From assembly GCA_964390625.1 (NCBI GenBank), contig CAYMID010000040.1, forward strand, positions 1 to 5,016: a DNA stretch of 5,016 bases, given 5' to 3'. The notes beneath the pieces were generated by a model. The model had not been told where the DNA came from. It did no database searches and saw only the letters and a program-made list of their open reading frames with translations. The translations under genes were made by a program, and so were the position numbers. Within the stretch, counting starts at the first letter, position 1, and each line of letters begins with the position of its first letter. Shown here piece by piece: positions 1 through 4,986 of the stretch. Origin of the DNA: 2-12-FULL-41-16 sp964390625. Lineage in GTDB: Bacteria; Patescibacteriota; Patescibacteriia; Magasanikbacterales; UBA922.

Positions 1-420
1 TTAATTAAATTCACGATATCGGAACGAGCCAGGGTGGCCTTTGATGTCGAGGAGTAGGCTCTTGTGGTAGCCAAAATGCGATGTGGTAATGATGTAATCG
101 GTATCGGAAAATGAATTTACGAGCGCGGCCGCAAGAGCCTTGGCAGTTTCGTGGGGAGCAATGTTGTGCGAAAGGTGTACAAAAGGAGAGAGGACTAAGT
201 TTTTTGTGCCTACTTCCTGGGCGGTTTTGATGATTTCGTGATGGAATGCTTGAATTTGTGCTTCGCTATCACCGTTTTCCACCGTGAAAAAACACACCAA
301 ACAATCACTCATGTGTTCGGAATTAGTTTTTTTGGTTTCGGGAACAATTCCGGATGGCCAATTCGAAGGGGATACAAGATTGGTCTTAAATTGGTTGGCG
401 TGTAGGAGTAAAGCGCGCAT
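1..420 (-). CDS. Stand-alone archaeal-type threonyl-tRNA synthetase editing domain
   Basis: Complete 139-residue protein, ATG at 420 to TAA at 3-1. It resembles the N-terminal editing domain of archaeal ThrRS (tRNA-Thr_ED, a D-aminoacyl-tRNA-deacylase-like fold), which hydrolyses Ser mischarged on tRNA(Thr). Seen: N-terminal beta strand MRALLLHA; central segment LVCFFTVENGD (41-51); PFVHLSHNIAP (79-89), matching the family PYAHLS motif with its His (H82); and FGYHKS (116-121) followed by KGHP (127-130), matching the archaeal FGWYKS...KGHP signature with the key lysine at K120. The protein stops just after this domain, so catalytic and anticodon-binding domains are absent. Split ThrRS-cat/ThrRS-ed pairs are known in some Crenarchaeota, so a trans-editing role is inferred. 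No Shine-Dalgarno is visible and the predicted leader is about 4 bases. It is divergent from the helicase. A related D-Tyr-tRNA deacylase-like function is the main alternative. Confidence 0.82.
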   Translation of the reverse strand: MRALLLHANQFKTNLVSPSNWPSGIVPETKKTNSEHMSDCLVCFFTVENGDSEAQIQAFHHEIIKTAQEVGTKNLVLSPFVHLSHNIAPHETAKALAAALVNSFSDTDYIITTSHFGYHKSLLLDIKGHPGSFRYREFN

Positions 421-430
421 AAGTGCATTT

Positions 431-459
431 ACATTAAAATGTTTTAGTATTTTTGTCTA
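431..459 (-). promoter_or_regulatory. Predicted promoter of the editing-domain gene
   Basis: On the minus strand, -35 TAGACA (459-454) is followed by a 17-base spacer and -10 TAATGT (436-431). The -35 matches consensus at 5 of 6 positions; the -10 is weak. The predicted transcription start is near 424, leaving about 4 untranslated bases before the ATG at 420, so the message would be close to leaderless. Confidence 0.45.
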
Positions 460-483
460 GGGCGAGCCTTGGTTAATAGGAGG

Positions 484-512
484 TTGACAAAATCAAATTT
501 TTTGGCTATAGT
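484..512 (+). promoter_or_regulatory. Predicted sigma70-type promoter of the helicase gene
   Basis: Perfect -35 TTGACA (484-489), 17-base spacer and -10 TATAGT (507-512). The predicted transcription start is near 519, only about 11 bases before the ATG at 530. The in-frame TTG at 512 overlaps the last base of the -10 box and lies upstream of the predicted start, so it cannot be the initiation codon of this transcript. The AGGAGG at 479-484 overlaps the -35 box and would not be transcribed from here. Confidence 0.75.
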
Positions 513-529
513 TGGCCAATATTTCTCTC

Positions 530-2236
530 ATGAACACATTTTCTACATTGGGCCTACGCCCCGAGCTGGTGCAAGCGCTGGATACGATGGGTTTTTCGAC
601 GCCGACTGATATTCAGGGGCAGGCGATCCCGCATATTTTGAATTCGACTCAGGACCTGGTGGCCCTGGCGCAAACCGGGACGGGCAAGACGGGTGCGTTT
701 AGTTTGCCGATTTTGTCGCGCATTGACCCGGTACTTAACCGCACACAGGCCTTGATTTTGTGCCCAACGCGCGAATTGTGTTTGCAAATTAGCAAGGATA
801 TTCGGGCGTTTTTGTCGTTTTTGCCAAACATCAAAGTGGCCGCGATTTATGGTGGTGACAGTTACACCACGCAGTTGCGCGCCTTGCAGGCTGGGCCGCA
901 AATTATCGTGGGTACGCCAGGCCGCACGCTCGACATGGTGAATCGTGGTAAATTAAATTTGGAACATATTTCGTGGTTGGTGCTCGACGAGGCTGACGAA
1001 ATGCTTAAGATGGGTTTTAAAGAAGAACTGGATGCGATTTTAAAAACTTCGCCGGCAACCAAACAAACCTTGCTGTTTTCGGCAACGATGGACCGTGTGG
1101 TGGAGCAGATTTCCAAGGCATACATGAAAAAGCCAAAGGAAATTACCACTGCGGCCAAGAATAGTGGCTCGGCCAACATTGCGCACGAGTATTATATTGT
1201 GCAAGCGCGTGACAAGTACGAGGCGCTTAAGCGCATTTTGGATATTCACCCACAGATTTACGGGATTATTTTTTGCAACACGCGGTTGGAAACGCAACAC
1301 ATTGCCAGCAAATTATCGCAAGAGCAATATACGGCCGCGGCAATTAGTGGCGAGTTGTCACAGGGGCAACGCGAGCAGGTAATGGCGCAATTTCGCAGCA
1401 AACAAATTCGTATTTTGGTGGCGACCGATGTGGCTGCGCGTGGGATTGATGTGAAGGAACTGAGCCACGTGATTCACTATGGCCTGCCAACCAAAGTTGA
1501 ATATTACACGCACCGCAGTGGTCGCACGGGCCGCGCCAATAGCACCGGCACCTCGATTGCGATTGTGCATTCGCGCGAAACGTCGATGATTCGTTTTATC
1601 AGTAACAAAACTGGGGTAAAGTTTACGAACAAACAAATTCCCACGGCCAAAGATATTTGCACAGCGCAGCTATTGCATTTGATTGAAAAAATTCAGGAAA
1701 CCAAAACTGATAACGTCGACATTACGCCATACTTGCCAATTATTGAAGAAAAATTAGCGCACCTAACACGCGAAGAATTAATTCAACATTTGGTCGCGGT
1801 GGAACTGAGTCGCTTTATTAATTTTTACAAAAATTTGCCTGACATTCACACGCCAGCCATGACGATTCAGGGCAATCCGCGCCCCGAATCATTTTCGACA
1901 TCGGATATGGTGCGGTTGCGTTTGAACGTGGGGCGCAAACAGGGTTTTTCGGTGCCAGCACTGTTTGGCATGATTAATGCGTTGCCAGGCCTTAAGGGTT
2001 TGGTGGTTGGTGGCATTTGGCTCGAAAGTGACCACACGTTGTTCGAGGCCGAAGCGCGTCGGGCTGGTCAATTAATGGCCGCGTTGAGTGGCAAAAAAGT
2101 TGGCGGCATTATTTTGAATCTCACCACTATTACCGTGGCTAATCGTGGCCGCGCGGCTGCGGCTCCTCGTCGCTCGGCCCCACCGGCTCGCCCTTACACC
2201 AATCGCGTTTCCAAGGGCATGTTTGGTAAACGATAA
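530..2236 (+). CDS. deaD: DEAD-box ATP-dependent RNA helicase with DbpA-type RNA-binding domain
   Basis: 568 residues from ATG 530. It unwinds RNA duplexes with ATP; DeaD/CsdA relatives act in ribosome assembly, cold response and mRNA decay. All helicase motifs are visible: Q motif (Q29), Walker A AQTGTGKT (47-54), PTREL (79-83), TPGR (129-132), DEAD (153-156), SAT (184-186), IIFCNT (246-251), QxxR (Q278, R281), ATD...ARGID (298-307) and HRSGRTGR (328-335). A helical segment (about 375-445) like the DeaD dimerisation region follows, then a DbpA RNA-binding domain (about 459-533, MVRLRLNVGRKQG). The tail (535-568) is basic and rich in Ala, Pro and Arg, typical of flexible RNA-contacting tails. 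ATG 530 is preferred to TTG 512 because the TTG overlaps the -10 box and MNTFSTLGL is a normal family N-terminus. No Shine-Dalgarno precedes it. Ile is nearly always ATT, unlike the downstream orphan genes. No convincing intrinsic terminator follows. Confidence 0.96.
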   Translation: MNTFSTLGLRPELVQALDTMGFSTPTDIQGQAIPHILNSTQDLVALAQTGTGKTGAFSLPILSRIDPVLNRTQALILCPTRELCLQISKDIRAFLSFLPNIKVAAIYGGDSYTTQLRALQAGPQIIVGTPGRTLDMVNRGKLNLEHISWLVLDEADEMLKMGFKEELDAILKTSPATKQTLLFSATMDRVVEQISKAYMKKPKEITTAAKNSGSANIAHEYYIVQARDKYEALKRILDIHPQIYGIIFCNTRLETQHIASKLSQEQYTAAAISGELSQGQREQVMAQFRSKQIRILVATDVAARGIDVKELSHVIHYGLPTKVEYYTHRSGRTGRANSTGTSIAIVHSRETSMIRFISNKTGVKFTNKQIPTAKDICTAQLLHLIEKIQETKTDNVDITPYLPIIEEKLAHLTREELIQHLVAVELSRFINFYKNLPDIHTPAMTIQGNPRPESFSTSDMVRLRLNVGRKQGFSVPALFGMINALPGLKGLVVGGIWLESDHTLFEAEARRAGQLMAALSGKKVGGIILNLTTITVANRGRAAAAPRRSAPPARPYTNRVSKGMFGKR

Positions 2237-2266
2237 AGTAGATTTTAAATTGCGAATTAGTTAGCC

Positions 2267-2295
2267 TTGACAAAAATCATTTTTTAGGTTATTTT
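2267..2295 (+). promoter_or_regulatory. Predicted promoter of the membrane-anchored orphan gene
   Basis: Perfect -35 TTGACA (2267-2272), 17-base spacer and -10 TATTTT (2290-2295, 4 of 6 consensus). The predicted transcription start is near 2302. The A-run after the -35 (TTGACAAAAATCA) closely repeats the helicase promoter (TTGACAAAATCA). It begins 30 bases after the helicase stop, so the next gene probably has its own transcript. Confidence 0.65.
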
Positions 2296-2301
2296 TGTTG
2301 G

Positions 2302-2399
2302 TCTTTTGATTTAGCTTTTGTGTGGGTACTGCCCATAGAGAAGCTGGATCAAACGCCACGGTGGCGGATTGGTCGCACGCAACAAATAAGGGGTTAGAA
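2302..2399 (+). promoter_or_regulatory. Long 5' leader with two small hairpins
   Basis: Predicted untranslated leader of about 98 bases between the promoter and ATG 2400. It holds two small hairpins: TGGG (2323-2326) with CCCA (2332-2335), and CGCCA (2354-2358) with TGGCG (2362-2366) around a 3-base loop. An in-frame GTG at 2322 would extend the protein by 26 residues but has no ribosome binding site. Neither stem overlaps the Shine-Dalgarno, so a regulatory role is possible but unproven. No known riboswitch was recognised. Confidence 0.35.
2388..2393 (+). promoter_or_regulatory. Ribosome binding site fixing the start at 2400
   Basis: AAGGGG lies 6 bases before ATG 2400, good Shine-Dalgarno spacing. 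It favours this start over the GTG at 2322. The start also places a hydrophobic segment directly at the N-terminus, as expected for an exported or anchored protein. Confidence 0.65.
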
Positions 2400-2981
2400 A
2401 TGAAGTTGGTGAACGCGTGTTTGGCGGTTGTGTTTGCATACCTGGTGCTTGTGTGCCTAGCCTGCCTGCATGATGAGGTGCCGATAGAGCGGCCGTGCAT
2501 GTGTCTGCCCGCGCCTGCGGTAAAGGCGCTGGAGCCAGAGACGGTTGCCGCGGAGACCGTGACGGCACCGATCGAAGGGCCGCTCAAGATCACGGTCAGT
2601 TCGGTCCAGTTCGTGCCGACGGCCACGCCGTTCTCGCCACGCTTCCAGTGGATGGTGGCCAAGGAGACCGACGTCTTCACGTCGAATCCTGCAATTTCCG
2701 CGCTCGCGCCGCCGATGCCAGCTCAACCGGTTTGGCAACAGGAGTTCCAAAACAGTGTTGGCTACGCCGGGATGACATTCTTGGTGGCTGAAATGCTGCA
2801 TCGCGAGTACGAGCGTTTGTTCGTCAGTGATCAAGCATTGAACGGACTGAAATTGTGGGACGCGTGGGCCATGCACTTGCGGATCACGATGCCCGACTAT
2901 CCGTTGGGTTTTCTGTACAGCGAGTCGTTCTGCCGCACCATTGCGGACGAACGTACCAAGTTTCTTTGGCTTGTGTACTGA
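2400..2981 (+). CDS. Orphan membrane-anchored or secreted protein, function unknown
   Basis: 193 residues from ATG 2400; no family recognised. Residues 1-2 (MK) lead into a hydrophobic stretch (about 3-22, rich in Val, Leu and Ala), fitting a signal peptide or single membrane anchor. Cysteines at 19 and 22 end this stretch, but VCLAC is not a good lipobox. C33 and C35 follow (RPCMCLP). Residues about 36-115 are rich in Pro, Ala, Thr and Val and look like an extended extracytoplasmic linker. Residues about 118-193 look helical and aromatic-rich (REYERLF, KLWDAWAMHL, KFLWLVY) and could be a small folded domain. Coding sequence from about 2490 is visibly GC-richer than the helicase and HD genes, with codons such as GAGACC and GTGACG, suggesting a different history. 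It has its own promoter, Shine-Dalgarno and terminator, so it is probably monocistronic. The stop is TGA. Confidence 0.72.
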   Translation: MKLVNACLAVVFAYLVLVCLACLHDEVPIERPCMCLPAPAVKALEPETVAAETVTAPIEGPLKITVSSVQFVPTATPFSPRFQWMVAKETDVFTSNPAISALAPPMPAQPVWQQEFQNSVGYAGMTFLVAEMLHREYERLFVSDQALNGLKLWDAWAMHLRITMPDYPLGFLYSESFCRTIADERTKFLWLVY

Positions 2982-3020
2982 GCAACACAGGCACTCGCTA
3001 CCGGGCCGAGGTGTAGATAA

Positions 3021-3106
3021 CATCGCTTCCATGCTGGCCAAGTCAGCGATGGGTTGGAAGCGCAACCAACAACAAGGAGGTCGGAGCACACCCATCGCTC
3101 CTGACC
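3021..3106 (+). ncRNA. Structured 3' RNA segment with competing pairings
   Basis: The 317 bases between the two orphan genes (2982-3298) contain no supported gene. This part folds strongly. CATCGCT (3021-3027) pairs with AGCGATG (3045-3051). The same segment, as AGCGATGGGT (3045-3054), can instead pair perfectly over 10 bases with ACCCATCGCT (3090-3099). GGTTG (3052-3056) pairs with CAACC (3063-3067). GGTCGGAGC (3079-3087) pairs with GCTCC-T-GACC (3097-3106) with one bulged T, and its loop carries ACCCATC (3090-3096), complementary to GATGGGT (3048-3054). The result is either mutually exclusive helices or a long-range pseudoknot, immediately before a terminator. It could be a 3' UTR element, a small RNA processed from it, or an attenuator-like switch. 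No known RNA family was recognised. Confidence 0.45.
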
Positions 3107-3135
3107 AAAAAAACATCACTAAGTGGTGTTTTTTT
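3107..3135 (+). terminator. Intrinsic terminator of the membrane-anchored orphan gene
   Basis: AACATCAC (3112-3119) pairs with GTGGTGTT (3123-3130) around a TAA loop, with one T-G wobble. The stem is flanked by an A-run (3107-3113) and a T-run (3129-3135), so it could also work on the minus strand. It closes the transcription unit of the 2400-2981 gene before the next promoter. Confidence 0.8.
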
Positions 3136-3201
3136 GTTTGGCAAAAAAGCTATAATTTCCATTTACATTTCTACGGATATCTCAACTAGGGGGCAAGAGT
3201 A

Positions 3202-3230
3202 TTGACAAAAACTTTGCTTTGCGATATGGT
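3202..3230 (+). promoter_or_regulatory. Predicted promoter of the second orphan gene
   Basis: Perfect -35 TTGACA (3202-3207), 17-base spacer and -10 TATGGT (3225-3230, 4 of 6 consensus). The predicted start is near 3237, giving a leader of about 62 bases that ends in the Shine-Dalgarno AAGGAG (3288-3293). The -35 plus A-run (TTGACAAAAAC) repeats the pattern of the promoters at 484 and 2267. Confidence 0.65.
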
Positions 3231-3298
3231 GTATCGTTGTTCTTTACATTCCCTACAACCAACTAAATAGCCTGATGAGCTGATAAAAAGGAGATTCG

Positions 3299-4102
3299 AT
3301 GGAATTCGTCACTCTGCGTACGGGTAAGATCGTTCCATTTGTGATGTTTCAAACCGTCACCGCAATCATCAAGAAACTCTTTCATGAGGATGCGGTCCTG
3401 GTGTACGAGCTGGCGATGCTCTGCCGTGACCCCGAACACACTTTGTTCGGCGATACAGGCGGTACGCTCGAGAAGCTAGGGCTGGTGAGCAAGCAGGGTC
3501 AGCGGTTTGCGGTCAATACCATGATCAAGGAAATCGTCCTCGCTCTGGTGGTGGTTGATGGGCTGGACATGCGCCTCGTCGACCCTCGCGAGGCTGAACC
3601 TACAAAGCCTGCCACCAAAGTCGCCAGCCTCGATGATTACAAGATGTACTGCGCTGTGCGAAAGGTCGCTGACCTTGTCTGGAACTGTTCCCTGCAGCAT
3701 GGAGTCGTGTACCCCGATCGGCGTCCAGACGGGAAGCCAAATCCGTTCTATAACCAGACGGCCAGCGGCCTGTTCATCGAGCATTGCTACCATCTTGTCA
3801 CGTATCTCTGGACGCCGTGGGGGAAGTATTCCATGGTGAACGGAGGCTCTGGACGGTCTGAGGATTTCGAGGCGGCGTGGCGGGATATCTCTGGTAGCCT
3901 GGTGGTTTCACTCCACCAGGAGGGTGTTCAGACTGAGAGTGCTGGGTACATTGGCCCGGTCTATGCGGTCAACGCCCTCAGTGACGGGACTATTCTGCCA
4001 CCGGCTCTGGAGCTGGATCGCAAGTGCTACGATTCACGCGAGATCGTAGACAGCGCCTGGAGTCGGCTCACCGATCGGTACCAGAAGGAGCGTCGGGGTT
4101 GA
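3299..4102 (+). CDS. Orphan protein of 267 residues, function unknown
   Basis: Start ATG 3299 is set by AAGGAG (3288-3293) with 5-base spacing; the stop is TGA. No signal peptide or membrane segment is seen, so it is probably cytoplasmic. Residues about 18-95 look like a compact helical module (YELAMLCRDPEH 36-47, LFGDTGGTLEKLGLV 49-63, IKEIVLALVVVDGLDMRLV 76-94) that could be helix-turn-helix-like. A charged linker (about 96-112) follows, then a second region (about 113-260) with many aromatic residues and Cys (118, 130, 163, 243), and the motifs NPFYNQTASGLF (148-159) and WTPWGKYSMVNGG (171-183). No catalytic signature is recognised. Ile is often ATC and Leu often CTC or CTG, unlike the ATT/TTG-rich helicase and the AT-rich HD gene, consistent with acquisition or different selection. 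A perfect 8-bp intragenic hairpin lies at 3898-3920. Own promoter and terminator suggest a monocistronic unit. Confidence 0.78.
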   Translation: MEFVTLRTGKIVPFVMFQTVTAIIKKLFHEDAVLVYELAMLCRDPEHTLFGDTGGTLEKLGLVSKQGQRFAVNTMIKEIVLALVVVDGLDMRLVDPREAEPTKPATKVASLDDYKMYCAVRKVADLVWNCSLQHGVVYPDRRPDGKPNPFYNQTASGLFIEHCYHLVTYLWTPWGKYSMVNGGSGRSEDFEAAWRDISGSLVVSLHQEGVQTESAGYIGPVYAVNALSDGTILPPALELDRKCYDSREIVDSAWSRLTDRYQKERRG

Positions 4103-4121
4103 TTCCTTTGTCATAGCTGAC

Positions 4122-4140
4122 GGGGGTGGGGATAGTGGGG
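4122..4140 (+). other. G-rich tract after the second orphan gene
   Basis: Three G-runs of 5, 4 and 4 bases (4122-4126, 4128-4131, 4137-4140), 19 bases past the stop. Three long runs could support a two-layer quadruplex or an interstrand one, but a fourth nearby run of three or more is missing (the next, 4095-4098, is 23 bases away). The observation is direct; any function is unknown. Confidence 0.3.
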
Positions 4141-4149
4141 ACCAAGTAA

Positions 4150-4213
4150 TGCAAGGCCGCCCACAACCACTGTGACTACAAATAGTTGTGGTTACAGTAG
4201 TGGTGGTCTTGCA
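4150..4213. repeat. Long imperfect inverted repeat (hairpin) after the second orphan gene
   Basis: The 64 bases fold into one hairpin. The outer helix is 12 bp (4150-4161 with 4202-4213, two G-T wobbles). A 4-base one-sided bulge (4162-4165) follows, then 16 stacked positions (4166-4181 with 4186-4201) with one C-A mismatch and two wobbles, closing on the tetraloop ATAG (4182-4185). Four Ts follow (4214-4217), so it may act as a first terminator of the 3299-4102 gene. The stem is longer than most terminators, so a stable 3' RNA structure, a REP/MITE-like palindrome or a recombination hairpin are alternatives. No integron attC core (RYYYAAC/GTTRRRY pair) was found. Confidence 0.6.
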
Positions 4214-4221
4214 TTTTAATC

Positions 4222-4253
4222 AAAAAAGCTTCAGCAAACACTGAAGTTTTTTT
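4222..4253. terminator. Bidirectional terminator between convergent genes
   Basis: CTTCAG (4229-4234) pairs with CTGAAG (4241-4246) around a 6-base loop. An A-run (4222-4227) and a T-run (4247-4253) extend the stem and supply U-tracts on both strands. It lies between the plus-strand orphan gene (stop 4102) and the minus-strand HD gene (stop 4324) and probably ends both transcripts. Confidence 0.85.
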
Positions 4254-4323
4254 GTTTTAGTAGAGATTGCTAATGTTTGGGATCAGAAATGGGATAACAA
4301 AAACCACTCGATTGCTCGAATTC

Positions 4324-4986
4324 CTATTTACCCCGTAATTCCAACTTAAATTCTGTTAGAAATTTCTGTAAGAGTTTGGTGCGGCGCTCTGCAATCTTTC
4401 GAGCTGTTTTGGTGTACATTCTGGTCTGCACTTTTAGCAGGCGCACAAAGAAAAGATCGAGAGCATAATTTTTACTATCCGGTTCTCTTTTTTTACAAAA
4501 CGGATCAACAGGGTTGTAGAATTGTCTCTGCATAGCGCCCGATGAAGCAAATGTCCGCATGATTGCGATTGCACCAGTTGCTTCTAAACCGTCGGCATCT
4601 TGAACAATTTGCTCTTCTAAAATTGTGTGTTTTAATCCTTTGCTAAAGGAACAGTTTTTAATTGCACTGTGCACCGAAGCAACTTTGTGTTTAGGAAAGT
4701 CTTTCATTTTTCTCAATATTTTTGCAACCGCATCAGCACTTTCATCAGAAGCCATCTTGGCTCTAGGATCATTTTTTGGGTAGAATACAAAATCGTGTAG
4801 CAACGCTGCTGGTATTACAATATCCAAATCCGCTTTTTCTTTTTTAGCGATGAGAATAGCATTAGCCAGGGTTCGGTGGGCATGATTAATATCGTGTGAA
4901 GGATCATGGCTAACCATCTGTTTTTGGGCAATGACAGATAATTCTTCCAATAAGTGCCTGTGCCATTTTTTCAAAGAGGATTTCAT
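4324..4986 (-). CDS. HD-domain metal-dependent phosphohydrolase, YpgQ/YedJ-like
   Basis: Complete 220-residue protein from ATG at 4986. It belongs to the HD superfamily; relatives such as B. subtilis YpgQ are metal-dependent nucleotide pyrophosphohydrolases, so a (d)NTP-type substrate is plausible but not shown here. Seen: SHDPSHDINHAHR (26-38) with the first metal-ligand histidine H35; AALLHD (60-65) with the HD pair H64-D65; HSAIKNCSFSKG (106-117), matching the family HSFS segment; and QDADGLEATGAIAIMRTF (129-146), whose aspartates (D130/D132) supply the last ligand. The C-terminal YTKTARKIAERR...FLTEF matches the usual family ending, so length and domain are complete. The gene is clearly AT-richer than the two orphan genes beside it. 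No Shine-Dalgarno is visible before the ATG, and the promoter would lie near or past the window edge. It converges on the second orphan gene and shares its bidirectional terminator. Confidence 0.9.
   Translation of the reverse strand: MKSSLKKWHRHLLEELSVIAQKQMVSHDPSHDINHAHRTLANAILIAKKEKADLDIVIPAALLHDFVFYPKNDPRAKMASDESADAVAKILRKMKDFPKHKVASVHSAIKNCSFSKGLKHTILEEQIVQDADGLEATGAIAIMRTFASSGAMQRQFYNPVDPFCKKREPDSKNYALDLFFVRLLKVQTRMYTKTARKIAERRTKLLQKFLTEFKLELRGK

Noticed and set aside
512..529. TTG start giving a 574-residue helicase
   Set aside because: The TTG overlaps the last base of the -10 box TATAGT and precedes the predicted transcription start; ATG 530 gives the usual DEAD-box N-terminus.
2322..2399. 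GTG start adding 26 residues to the membrane-anchored orphan protein
   Set aside because: It has no Shine-Dalgarno and would bury the signal-like segment; ATG 2400 has AAGGGG at 6-base spacing.
2302..2400. tRNA-like or known riboswitch leader
   Set aside because: Only short local hairpins are present; there is no cloverleaf, T-loop consensus or recognised aptamer motif.
2979..3017. UGA read-through adding 11 codons to the membrane-anchored protein (as in UGA-Gly lineages)
   Set aside because: The extension is short and unremarkable, the second orphan gene also ends sensibly at TGA, and no in-frame TGA interrupts the recognised genes.
2457..3119. Long minus-strand open frame opposite the orphan gene
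   Set aside because: It is a shadow of the GC-rich plus-strand gene. It crosses the structured RNA and the terminator, its translation is Arg/His-rich, and it lacks a promoter or ribosome site.
3151..3156. TATAAT as a second promoter for the 3299 gene
   Set aside because: No acceptable -35 lies 16-18 bases upstream; that stretch is the terminator T-run.
2941..3189. Plus-strand ORF of 82 codons running through the intergenic region
   Set aside because: It overlaps the end of the real gene and reads through the terminator at 3107-3135; there is no Shine-Dalgarno at its start.
3271..3293. CTGATGAG resembling a hammerhead ribozyme core
   Set aside because: No matching GAAA strand or flanking stems are present; it overlaps the Shine-Dalgarno region.
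4150..4213. Integron attC site
   Set aside because: No matching RYYYAAC/GTTRRRY core pair is found at the ends of the hairpin, and no second copy lies near 2240 or 3140.
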